Shown here piece after piece: positions 24,070 to 36,818 of a DNA stretch of 64,000 nucleotides (position 1 is the first letter of the stretch; every line of letters starts with the position of its first letter). The notes beneath the pieces are model-generated. The model saw only the letters and a list, made by a program, of their open reading frames with translations. It searched no databases and was not told the DNA's origin. A program made the position numbers and the translations under genes. Location: the NCBI GenBank assembly GCA_003991915.1, contig RQTK01000018.1, positions 1 to 64,000 of the forward strand, written 5' to 3'. The stretch is from Elysia chlorotica (Eukaryota; Mollusca; Gastropoda; Plakobranchidae).

Positions 24070-25576
24070 GCCTGGCCTGAGTGACGGGTGTCCCTTGGGA
24101 GGCGATTTATGACCCTGCAGCCGGCGGCCTGCTGCTCAACTAAAATGCACAAAATCGCGCGTTTTGTAGCGCCGTGCACTCAGCTGCCACAGAGAGTAAT
24201 TTTTGGAACTTGGTAATGGTAGTAAAAGCCGGAAACATACACACGCGGTGTGAGACTCCTTGACCAACTTAAACGGTAAAACCTAACAAGAAATGTTATA
24301 ATATGCTGACGTAATACCACTGCTTTTTACGAGGATATAATTATAAAGGTAAAAAATGACATGTATTACGTCTTGATGTTTATAACTAGAGATAATCACA
24401 TGTCTCCAAGCCCAAAGAAGTTTGGAGGAGTTAGTAAAATTGATTAAACAAAGGGCTACTACTACTAGTGAATTGCAAATTAATTTAAATATGGTTCATG
24501 GGTACACAAATTGTGAAACTATTTTTAAAAACTAAAAGATTTAATGCAGGAAAAAATACTAGATCTAGATTTAATTAACCATGGAGATACATGTGTATGA
24601 AAGGAGACTTTCTTTTTACAAACCCTCTTCTTACAATGGTATACGTCATTAAGAGACAAAAATTTATACACAATGTACAGTTAACTGTTAGTGAGCCTTA
24701 TCAATATAAAAGAAAACACTGATTTGTACATCCAACTGTTCAGTAATTGAATCTAGAGTAAAAAATCGAGATCTAAATACTTTTGATAACAGATGATCTT
24801 CCTTTAGACAAACTGTGAATCATTTAGCGGACAGGGGCGTGTGAAGTCCAACCTGCCATGTGTCATCAAGCGATGGATTAACAAGAAAGGCAACCTTCGA
24901 TGCAGATTGGTGGCTTCTGCATCCCTACCGCAGGTTATTGCGAGCATAAAATTAAAAGGGCCACACTCTAATATCTGAGGCGGAGTCACTACTTTCAAGG
25001 TACATGTACCTTATCGCTTGCATGTAGGCGCAACATGCACATCCCTATGCACTAATCTCAAGCACCAGTGACATAGACCATAGAGTCGGGTCATAGACCA
25101 CAGGAACATGAAGCACCGTGACTGATTACTACTAGTACTACTACAGTACTACCACAAGTGGTAATAAGAACCTCAATCTAGCCCACATCACGTTTAACCA
25201 AAAGCTATATGAAATACGATGGCGAGTCCCTACTTCTTTACCTTACAATTGTACATTGGCACCACAATCCAAAGTGTATTGACTTCAAACACAACACAGA
25301 TACGACATGGAGAGGTGAAAGTGTGCGGGGGTGGAAATCGCACGCATTCTTCAATGTGTGGGTGTCTGAATCGAATAAAAACATTTTTTATGAAATTATT
25401 TATTATGCATTTTTTCAGCATCTGTACGCGCAGACTTTGTTAATTTTGAATCGCTGATTACGAATCTGTTTTCAGATTTTCGCTACGATCACTGTTTACC
25501 GATCTATGTCCAGCTCAAAATACGGGCCTACTTAATTTCCGGTCAACTTTCGCGCGACCACGCACCTGTTGACGCC

Positions 25577-25601
25577 AGATCTAAGCGCAGCGCTTAGATC
25601 T
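25577..25601. repeat. Perfect 12-bp-arm palindrome
   Basis: AGATCTAAGCGC, one A, then GCGCTTAGATCT. It contains the TAGATC word on both arms. Confidence 0.9.
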
Positions 25602-26594
25602 AGCACCATGAGGCGGTGCGACAAAAGAGGCGGCCTTTTTTAAGGCTTCTACTCTGTTTACTGTAACACTTTTCATATGAAATAAATTCTCGCTGCAAAA
25701 AGGGAAGCTTGGGCGAGGTGGTGCGACATCCACTGTGTTTCCACGTTAACTGTAAAGCCGGCCATAGACATGTCGATATATTGCAGCGATCAAATGACTG
25801 GCAATATACGAGTAATCAAAGACAAAAGATCAAGACTTGGGCCTGTAATGCCAGTAAATAGGTCTATTTCAACATCATGAAGGGTAAAGGACCAGGGTGA
25901 TTGGATCGTTTGGGGTGGGGTCAGAATCTAGATCATTCTGTTCAAACTCAACATCACTATCCTCTTCATCTACAGGGCTATCTTTCTCTACAAGGACTTC
26001 TTGAGAAAATTGACTAGTCATTGAGGAAATTAAATGTTATTTTTAAAAAATAAGATAAGATAGGATATATTTTAAATCGCAGCTGTGAAACCTGTCAACT
26101 GATTCACATGTGGTAAACATGAAACAAAATGTTTTATCTCTTCTTCGCAAAAGTTGAAAAAAATTATAACTGGGCACCATTCTGTATAAAAGTGTATACA
26201 GAACGGGTTTCATACCGGCGATAGTGGATGATCCGCAATAATACCATAACCGGCACTACGGTAAATTATGGGCTGAAGATACATCAGGAATAGGATGTTC
26301 TTCTCATCACTTCCTATGTGTGACTATGTATGTGTCTTCCCTAATCTCATTCAAATGATCAACAGGAACCCTGAGTTAGGCAAAAGTTTTATTTCACAAT
26401 GTATATAATTATTCTTGAAAATGAGAGTTTCATTATAAGAACAAAAACACTAAATATAGTTTGTATAAGGACTAAAATTTTGCAAAAAATTATTTCACGG
26501 TATGTCTTTTGGAAGACACCTGAGACAAGCAGAAATGTATTAGTGTCATTTTATAATGGGTCTAATTTTTTTTTTATTTGTGCACTTTGGATAA

Positions 26595-27649
26595 CAGAGC
26601 TGCCAACCTGAGTTTCTAAAAAAGAGGGACACTTTGACTAAAGATCGGACCGCTACAACTTTCGCCGAAGGCGAAAGAAACGACCGCCGCAGGCGGGGGG
26701 TAAACTAGGCGGTCCGGGGGCACGCTCCCCCGGAAAATTTTTGGAAAAATAAGCTCCAAACATGCAATTCTAGAGACATTTTTATATTTTTTTACTTCCA
26801 AACTAAGTGATTTTTTTTGGTTCTAAATTCTATACAAGTAACGTTTCACTACCTACAGACACTATTCACTTTCAATGTGGGCATCAACTTTACATGGACG
26901 CAATTGTATGTAGGAACTCTAGTACAAATAGAAAGCGACAGACAGCGGAGACACAGAGAGACAAAGAGATACGAACGAGGAACAGAGGAACAGCTTTAGT
27001 CGGGCCTAGGCCTATGCTCTCTACTCTTCATTCTCATCTAGATCTAGAGGCAAATCGAACGCGTTCCATTCATTAGAACACTTTCCAACAGAACGTTTAC
27101 GCCAATCACACTAATGTGTTTCAGTATGTCTTGTTGCAGACAATGGAACAAACTGGGGCTTTAGTTTTGACTTTCATTGATATGTACCCTAAATCTCGCT
27201 TTCTTGGAAATCACGCACATTATGTAAGTTTCAGTGTATTGATGCCATAGGCGATACTGTAAGGCTTAGCAAAGATCCAGTTAAGAGGATGAGCAGTCGT
27301 TATACATCGGAAATAACGCGACTTAAGAATGACTACGCTTTCGTCATTTTGGCCCGGACTAGATTTAGACCCATGGTGGATTTCTCGTTGTCCTTAAAAA
27401 ATTAAGGGTACCCGGCATGCAAACTGAGCACGGACAAAACGTGTGACGCACAACGGTCAGCACAAAACTTAACAAAACAAAATGAAAATGTGCAGTTGTT
27501 TACGGCAACCACAAAAAAAAAAATAAAAAATGCGGCTTCAATGCTCAAAGTGGGACAAAACGGCATTTTTTATATCGCGGGCGGGGCGGCGGGACAAGGT
27601 ATCAAAAAGAGGGACTGTCCCGCGAAATGCGGGACGGTTGGCAGCTCTG
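26595..27649. mobile_element. Nested DNA transposon remnant with 14-bp TIRs and a hairpin cassette
   Basis: Begins CAGAGCTGCCAACC and ends GGTTGGCAGCTCTG (perfect 14-bp inverted termini). Just inside the left end are three hairpins: 26659-26677 (8-bp arms, 3-nt loop), 26684-26696 (5-bp arms, 3-nt loop) and 26713-26734 (8-bp arms, 6-nt loop). A further GC-rich hairpin lies at the right end near 27614-27635. The terminus style is hAT-like, but the flanking 8-mers (TTGGATAA and CTTAAGGT) do not match, so no target-site duplication is supported. No transposase ORF. Confidence 0.7.
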
Positions 27650-27754
27650 CTTAAGGTTATAGATCGTACTACATGTATTTTCAACTCGGCGTAATATACG
27701 ACAAGGACCTGGCGTAATTGCCGCATTTGGGCGTGCGCAATGTTGGCAGGTCTG

Positions 27755-30700
27755 ACAACGGTACTACTACTACTAGTACTGTAGTAGTAGTAAAGAAACA
27801 ATGAAACAACAAATGTGCCTAACTCGCCCAAACCCTAAGCCAGAGTGTCATCCTTATTTAGTTTTTTTTTTTTTACTTGGGAAACAATGGATTTAATTGA
27901 TGATACACTGTGACTATGTATTAGTGATTATTACTACAGTGTAGACTAGTAGTAGTAATGTACGAATTTAAAGTTCTACTTAACTCCGAGAATTTAATTT
28001 TTCACTTGAATGAATGTATGGATCCTCATCCTTGAACCCAACGTCCCAAGCGTTGTTTCTGCTTGTTATTTTCCAATGAATTGTTTATCTTCGGATGTAT
28101 TGATCTATATTTTAGCCACCAGTGACATCATAATTCACAATTAATGAATTATTAAAATTATCAGTAGTGACTAGTTGATTGTATACTATCACAGAGTGGT
28201 TAAGCATAATTTTCAGGTAATCTGTTGGTAAAAATTTAAGCACAGCATTGATGGGCTCAGTGGATGGTCTGTTTTTTGAATCATCAGTGTTTATTTTTCA
28301 CATTTCTAAAATGAAATAATGTTGATACTAGTATACTATGCATAAAATTGAAAATTGATGCTTTCCTAGAGAAATCCCGAATGTTATGCAGACCTACATA
28401 ACTGTGTTAGACTAGTGGCTACATCCAAAAGGATCCGCATAACATTGATAGTAATGATACACTGCTATTTTTTTAGGCTCCAATTTGAAACTGTATGGTG
28501 ACTGATGTCCTTTGCACATTGTGATTTGTATGGAAATAAAAAATCTACCAGCGTTTTAGGTGTTCGTATTCATTGATAGGAAAGGCTTGGAATGAGGGCT
28601 GCAAGGCAGTGTCACAGCCAGGACAGGTTTTCAGTGTTACTGTTACTGTGTTAGACTAGTGGCTACATCCAAAAGGATCCGCATGACATTGATACACATA
28701 TTGTAAATATTCTAATATGTAGATCTTTGTAATTTACTGTCGCTGAAAGAGACAGTGACAGAGTGAGAGAAATATTTTGTACTCTTTTTTTTATCACTCA
28801 CAAATTGAGTATAGAGGCCTTTGTTTCTAAGTCCTGTATCAATATTTTCACAATTTTTAAAATAAAATTATAGAATCATAAAAATCTCAGAAAAAAAAAA
28901 CACTTGCTGATCATGATATTTCTGAAAATCATGTGTAAGGCATTTATAATAATATAAAGTAAAGTTTCACTTCTATTCTAAACAGGGTTTGCAGATCACC
29001 TTTGCACTTCTGATTTTAACAACAAAAATTGTGAAACTTTTTCTTATTTCAAACTGTCAAAGACTGAACTTCCTGAAACCGCAGATTTAACAATCACTTG
29101 CTTCAGAATCACTTCCTTGTAATCATTACAATAGTGAAATGATTAAAAAAAACAAACTTACTTCAGTTTTTATGGTTTAAAAAATAGTGTAAAAAATACC
29201 AACCCAATTAAAACAAAATTATGGAATCCATTACCTTGTGAAGTAAATTAGCAAGTGAAACTGAAACTGATGCTCCACCAATTAAATGTTCACACTTTCA
29301 AGCACCACTTTACAGTACCTAGAGTTTATGATCACTTTCATTAAAATTTTTGATGCCTCAGAAGAAAATTCTATGAGTATGAGCCCACAAAAATATTTAG
29401 AAAATATTTCTTAGCTCATGGTTATTTAATCATAATAATTGAAATAGCAAAATACAATACACTGCAACATTTCTAATTTGAATATTATTATATAATTATA
29501 ATATACTAATTAATAGCATTACTAGAGACCAACAAATCACAAGCTGCAGCACATGGCTAAATTCTAAATATGTGCAGCCCTTTCCATATCTTAAAATAAA
29601 AGCCATCCTAATTCTACTTCTACTAATACTATACAAGATATTTTCTTCCTCCTAATGAGTAAAGATGCAAAAAAAAAAAGTTTGCCTTCAAACCAAAATG
29701 AACATCTTCACGAACACCTTTTAAAGCAATACAATCGATTTACTTTGGGATATCTATCCAACGTGTTGAAGCTTTAAAAAAACAATTGGTATGAATGAAT
29801 TAATCGATCTGTACATATACCATACATTTTGTTTTCTCATCTCATGTAATTGAACTAGTTAAATCCACCATTAACAGCCCCACATTTTCTGATAAAATGT
29901 GTGTTCTGATCTTCAAAGATATTGAGAACTAATCTAAGTAAGCTATGAAAACCAACCTATGAAAAAAAAGAATTTTGTGAAGTAAATTTTCCCTAGAGCA
30001 CCTGTTCTTCAATCTTTGATAGAGAGATCTAGAAAACCCACAACACACACTAGTTTATTTTACCAATGAAATAATATCACTCAATTATTACTGCCAAAGA
30101 TGTATTTTGAGCTTAAAACAATTACAGGGCTTCTTTGAACATTAGAAAAGTGGCATGACTCCGTCCTAGTCCTATACAGTATTTTAAGGTCTGGTTTTAA
30201 TTATGACAACATACTTTATAATTTTTATACGATAGATCTCCATTTACTGATTTAGAGCCAAACTCTTATGTAGAACAATGTAAATTTTTAATCTAATGGT
30301 CATAACTACTCATATAGAAATAAGAATGACCAAAACATCGTAGGCCTACATAGGCTTTGCATTTCTTTTTCGATGAAATCATATAGGCCTACTAAGACCT
30401 GGGGAATTTAAAAATAATTTTATGGCTGAATTATAGTGAATGTAAAATGCAAATTAATCATTGTAGTACGTATGTATTCTCAAGAATTTGATCTCGTAGA
30501 GACATTACAGTCCCTGGTAAAACTGCATTTTCAAGAATTCTAATTTTTCTTAATAACTTGATCCATACCGCTACATGTGTACAAGCAGTAGCTTAAGTTG
30601 TACAGTGGAAACCTCATAATTCAAATTGCTAGATTTGACTAAAACTTTGAAGTAAAAGGATTAGAATTACACTCAGTTACAGAAGGCGGACATACCTGAA

Positions 30701-33700
30701 CCACAAAAGTGTTAAAATTAGTAGACAGTTAACTACCTGATATGAAAAACTGCGTTCAAAGATAGATTCCTATTGTCTTCTTTCTCTGGCAACCTTCTTC
30801 CAACCCCATTTCTTTTGAAGGCATGTCATGGGCAGCAATGTGTATTCTGCTTCACAATGACAGATAGTACTATTAGTAGGCCTAACTTTTGTAATGCCTA
30901 TTGGTGGCCATTCTCTTCGAAAAGAGAATCAAATCAGAAAAACTTTGATTATATACAGCCAAATAGAAAAATAACATATTCTCTTGCAAAATTTGGTTTA
31001 TGAGAAAATCGAACTTCCGTTTTGTGAGGTTTCCACTGTTATTATTCCCAAAAGAAGACTGACGCACTATTTTATTGAAAGAAATTGAAAATGGTGACCC
31101 TTAGGTGTTTGATGTGCATTGTGTGACTGATAAAGATTGTAACTAATGTAAGAATTATAGTTTACATGTCAAATGTCTCCTATTCTCTTTTCTGATTCCT
31201 TTTACTCTTCACCAGTATAGCAAGATAAATTCACTGAGGTCTTAATAAGGATGGGGTTGATTTTGCCACTGCTTACCATAAGTCAGTTTTGTATGATAAT
31301 ATACCAAGTATCAAGAGTTAGCTGCCTATAGGGTACAGAAGGGGTGAAGGTGTTAAAGACAATTGGGATGGTACAGGGGAGAGTTAGTGGGCTGAAGCAG
31401 TGGTGGATTAGCTGTTGTGAAAAGGCTTCAGGTGTTGGAATGAAAATTGAAATTGAATGTTTTAGAACTGCATTTTCTCAGTAACTCACGTTTTTCTCTA
31501 TCTCTCAATTTATATCCTTTCAACATTGATTGGGGTTCTCGTTAATTTAGAAATTGAGAAAAACTGGGATTTAAAAACCCTCTTGTTAATACTGATGTCA
31601 CTGAAAATGGCACTTTACTGTACATATAAAAAAATAATTCTGGACTTCCGTGAAACGTTCGGTTATATAAGAAACAGTCCTCCACCGAATTTTCTTTAGT
31701 TGTGATCGAAACAGATTTACAGACTATCTTGTCACCCTACTTCAAAATCCTAATTTCAACTTGGCGCAAACCTCTTGATAATTCAAGTACCATATATGAA
31801 GCAACACCGATATTTCACTGTCACAGAAAACAATTAGTTGAATTACTGGATGGATTTTTGTATAATTAAGTTCTAATATTTTAAGTACAGTGGAATCCGC
31901 TTAAGATAAATCCTTTGCAGATAATTTCATCCCAAGTTTATATTAAATAATTTACAGCTGAGGGTCTGGAAATAGATCTAGATTTAGATTCGGTACTACA
32001 AGCACATATCCTCCTCTGAATCACTACTTACATTTCCTGATAATAATCATCTCTAATCACTTTCATCTGATTGCCCAATTACGTTAAAAACTGTTGATTC
32101 TTTCTGATTTATCATTCAAATGAGTCATTTTGTTCCTATTTGCCTGTTCCATTCCATCACTAAAAAATAATAATTGAAACATCATTGCTACAAAACTGTT
32201 TAAGCTGCAGACTGTGATGATACCAAACTCTGTGGCTTAATAATTATAAATATTTCAGACTGTGCAAATTTCAACTCAGCAACATAGTGGTTAACAGAAT
32301 TGCTACAAGTATAGGACTAGGAGCTATTGCAGAATGGAAAGTGTGTGTGTGTGTGTCACCTTTCACCATACAGACTACAGGAAACACACCAAATAACACA
32401 AACAGGACGCTTATCCAGCCACTGTGATGGAAAACACTGCAAGTGAGTTTGAGCATCAGGCAATTAAAAACGGAATCGATCATTAGGCTTATGTGGATTA
32501 CATTAAACATGGTCTATCTCAAACAGATTCCACAATATTTTATTTGAATTTGAAATCAACAACTGTACTTAAACACAAGTTTTAATCCACTCATTGGGAA
32601 ACCATACTTAGAATCGATGGAAGAACTGTTTTTAACAAACAACTTTCTATAACAGCCCTGCTAAATGGATTTGATTCATTATTGCAACAGTGCAACCCAT
32701 TAAGAAAAGAATGTATTTCTAGTTCTGTCCATTACACTTACAGCACCTTAAGCCTTTATAATTCTTTGGAATCATTTAAGAGGACTATGGTGTCTATTAA
32801 TCTATTTCACAAAACTACACTTTTATAAAAATAAAATGTATCTATAGCTTTAAATTACTTGATGTACTTCCTTTTGATTTTGATGAACTTTTACCATTGT
32901 CTTGGGGCACGCAAGGGACTGATTTCATGAAAAAAAAATATGAAAAATAATTTTTAAGTTTCTTTCAGAAGTCTCAATTTCAAATTTTGGTGCACTATTG
33001 ACTATACCTGGCACACAAATGACACTCATTGGCTCAATGCTAAGAAAACCGCAAAGGAAATACTAAAATCTTGAAATACAGCACCAACAGATCACACTGA
33101 TTTAGGTTAGACCATTGAATTTTTTGTTAAAAGCAACGACGCAGTGTCTTATCACATTGATCCTTTGAAAGTTTGAATGCTTGTGGAGAATTTCATCATT
33201 ATCTCCACTTATCTTTGTTCAACTTTCACTTTAACAGAAAGATAAAATATATTTCTCTATACACACCGAGCAGACAATTGATCACATTAACACTGCTTAA
33301 GCAAATAAAAATTTTACAGCAAAGTATATACTGTTTATTTTTTTAAATGACTCTAAAACTACACGAGGATACAAAAACCACTACAAGCTTAGAATATGCC
33401 AGATGAGAAAAGTTTGAAACTGAGAACATTGTCTCAATCAAAAACACAGGAAAAAAATAAGTCAGGGTTTACATATTACACGACATAGCCATAAGTATGT
33501 CTTCACCACTCCAAATAAAAAAGTTTAGAGGGATGTTAAAATTATCAAAATCCTATAACTTGGTAATCCCATCACATAAGAAACACAATATTAAAATTCA
33601 AAGCAATACAAAGACTCATGCACATTATCAATTCACTGCAAGATGGCTTTTTTTGTTCTGAGTCCGAAAAACTTGACAAGCCTTGTAATTTCTCTTTTAT

Positions 33701-34260
33701 GAAATGAACTTAAAATTTCAAATTTACTGTACATTAGAATGGTAGGAGTTAATCTGAACCACTTCATAATGAAGCCGGCCTGTTAATTTGCTGAGCACGA
33801 AAATATTCAAAACTTTTAGAAGAAACACCAAATCAGTTTATCAATATCATAAAAGAGAAATTACCAACACTTAACTGATCATTCTCCAGTCAGTGAGATC
33901 AGTCCGAACTTCATTCTTGAAATGTCATCATGTAAAACAAAATTTTCCCATGCACTGAGTTCATTCTGATTGTGTACTTTTTGAAAATAAAAAACATCTA
34001 AAATGAGAATCAAATCCACTTAATAGAATAGCAATGGTGTAAGAGAAATTTCCCTGCAAGTTCACAGAAAATTAAACTTATAACATCAAATCGAAGTTCC
34101 TGATATAAACATGCTAATAAACTACACACATCCAATGGCAATCACACTGTCCAGAACACCGAATTGGAACACTATTAATCACACACTCTATGTAATCACT
34201 ACTTGATACCACGTTGACACCTATTAAACCCTTCTTCTTAAAGAAAATGGAAAAATTCTA
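27755..34260. other. Long gene-free AT-rich interval
   Basis: No gene, RNA gene or clear mobile element was recognised in about 6.5 kb. A 40-50-bp segment ('tagactagtggctacatcca', 'aaaggatccgcat') occurs twice, at about 28402 and 28646. Confidence 0.4.
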
Positions 34261-34356
34261 CTAATAGCTGTAGCTCAAGTTTACAATCAAGATAACCAGA
34301 TGTGATTCTCCAAGTTTTAGCTGCTGGGACCAAAGATCAACCTTCAGGTTCTTGAT
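34261..34356 (-). CDS. Possible terminal exon of an unrecognised minus-strand gene (low confidence)
   Basis: A strong-looking acceptor (about 15 T followed by CAG) on the minus strand opens a 31-codon frame, IKNLKVDLWSQQLKLGESHL and then VILIVNLSYSY, ending in TAG at 34263-34261. The other two frames are closed within a few codons. No upstream exon could be linked. Chance is a fair explanation. Confidence 0.15.
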   Translation of the reverse strand: MKNLKVDLWSQQLKLGESHLVILIVNLSYSY

Positions 34357-36590
34357 CTGAAAAAAAAAAAAAAAAGTTTGTGAAATGGACTTACTTAAGC
34401 GTTACAATTGTGATGAACACATAGGCACTATAGGAGCAGAATTAGTTTTGTGGGGAGGGTCTTTATGTTATATCAAATTATTTCTATGGGGTTTAATTTA
34501 TAGTTAGGGACTATTAATCAGAAACATATATTTCAGTTTCATGTAAAAAAAAACAACCTGAGAACTGAACTCAAATTCATCCTTTTATACAAACATTTCG
34601 TAACAGCCCTACGAGTTAAATAAAAAAACAGGAATACTTTTTCAATACAGAATGATTTAAACCACAAGGAACAAATTTCATTGTCCCATTTCTTCATGGA
34701 AACCAGAACCCCCATCCATTACTTCATAATCTTCTCCAACACACAAACACACATTAATTACTTCGACTTAGATAATGTTGCTAATATTATACTTATAGAC
34801 ATAGATGTCTAGATCTAGATCAATACCATATCTACATGTATATGGAAAAAACCCCACAAACAACAAAAACCTTAATTTTGTATGATCCAATTGACTTCAT
34901 GTGTTCTTTGGTTTTGCTCTCAACCTATTTATTATGTACAAAAGTACGGTACTTTTTCCCCTTGTGAATTTTTATTGTCAGTATGAAACCCAGTGATATG
35001 TTTTAGGAACCCCACCATTTCTTTAAGCTCTACTTCCATTCAGTTACAAAGCTAATTAAGTTTTCTGGTTAATAGCCCTTTCCTAACAATAAACCTTCTT
35101 TTCTCTTAGTAGCCGCCTTAAAATTCTACATTTTCAATAGTAAAATCTAGTCAAGAAGTGTCCCTAGATTCAAAACTAAGTCACCAGTGTCTAACATCCA
35201 TTTACAGAACAACAAAATTCCTTAAGTTTGGATCACTAAACATTTGTATGAATTTCATTCAAAAATTAAAGATGACCAAATTCTAACAAAGACCAGCATT
35301 TTAAAGAATTTTTGGACAGCTTAATAAATCTTGAGATAAATATCCAGCGCAGGTTTTTTGTAAAATGTGGTTTAGTCTAAGACTGATTAAATGACTTTAA
35401 AAAGGTCTTTTTTTTTAGTAATCCATTTAAAAAAAGTCTATGACTAAAAAAATCTAGACATCAAGTATTTAGATTTATCATACAAGTTGGTTTGTCTTTT
35501 ATGAACTTACAAAATATTCACTCTTACACTAAAAAGAAAAGATCAATTTTACGATTTAATTTAAGAAGTTCCGTAAATGGTAATTTCCTCACCAACATTA
35601 AGACACAAAGGTCACTTTAAAACAGGCATTTCCACCAGCAACCCTGCATGTAGTATATGAAACTGAAAGTAAAAAAAAAAAGTAAAAAAAAATCAATAGA
35701 CCATGATAACTGATTAAATAGCAAAAATACTTGCATTTTGCATTGATGAAAGCCAGTAGGGACGGTGTATCCAGATTATATTTTCTAAAGGCTGTGGCTA
35801 ACAATAATGAAGACGGGCGTATGATGCCTGCAGTGCATAGCACTATTCACAATATCTGTGTGCCCACTATAGTATAAGACTATATAATGTCTGAGTGAGA
35901 AACCAACTTATGAGACGAGATGATACTCTCGGCTACAAAAGTGATAGTTCAGACAAGGTTTTGTTTTTAAATACTGTTCCTGTTAATTTTTTGTTTGACC
36001 TTTTCGTTATTAACTTTTGCTGTGAGTGTGACTGTATACTTCCCGATCAGAATGGAGGTGAATAGTAAAAAATTTCCATTTCATGATTATAATAATTATA
36101 TATATATATATATATATGTTCACTTGCGATAAGAGGGGTTTCTTCTCTCACGACTGTTATTTAGCTTCCTTGTGAGTTTCTACACTGTTCACTAACTTGA
36201 ATAAATTTATCATAAAGCTTAAGTAAATATACAATGTCTAAGACTTGATATATCTAACAGTAACACCACTCACATCGCTGTGATCTCAATAATTATGATT
36301 CCTTTAGCTTGAAATAATTAATCAAATCAAACCGAGGCTAATGTTTAAATGGTATGAGTGGGTGTCTTATGGCGACTGGCAGTTGCTTCCTAGCTTGCTA
36401 ACCTGGGAGACTGGGAGACATCTGACCCCCCCCCTTTCCACTACAATCTAATATGTTGCGAATGAGTAAAGTGCCATGTTCATCCATATACCGCTGAAAG
36501 GTAACTAAAATCGAACGATTTGCGCTATTACACAGTAACAAATTTTATCGCACATGGGCCTGATCGAGTAATACTATTATTATGGTTACC
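34357..36590. other. Gene-free AT-rich interval
   Basis: Nothing convincing. The TA microsatellite is at about 36099-36117. A minus-strand 81-codon ORF at 35598-35843 is considered and rejected below. Confidence 0.4.
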
Positions 36591-36818
36591 GTTAAAAGAA
36601 AACCGCCACGGTTTCAGCTGTGTTCCGATAACACATTTATTTAGCTAACGAGCCCGATCGGATGACCTGACACGGCAACGAATTATGTTCACTGTAGTTA
36701 TTGATACTGTTAAAAGAAAACCTCCACGGTTTCAGCTGTGTTCCGATAACACATTTATTTAGCTAGCGAGCCCGATCGGATGACCTGACACGGCAACGAA
36801 TCATGTTCACTGTAGTTA
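36591..36818. repeat. Tandem duplication, unit 128 bp
   Basis: 'gttaaaagaaaaccgccacg' to 'atgttcactgtagtta' is repeated from 36719 with a handful of substitutions. The second copy lacks the last 'ttgatact'-like bases. Confidence 0.9.

Larger units (their letters stand above)
24181..27754. mobile_element. DNA element with CAGACCTGCCAAC termini, copy 2, interrupted
   Basis: The same element as 21969-24037. It has a degenerate left end, a body match from about 24206 to 25250, an intact right end GTTGGCAGGTCTG at 27742-27754, and a nested element at 26595-27649. Between about 25250 and 26594 its sequence departs from copy 1. No coding frame of note. Confidence 0.6.

Noticed and set aside
35598..35843. 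Minus-strand 81-codon ORF containing RPSSLLLATAFRKYNLDTPS
   Set aside because: The segment looks protein-like and has an acceptor-like CTGCAG before it, but no usable donor, partner exon or family match was found.
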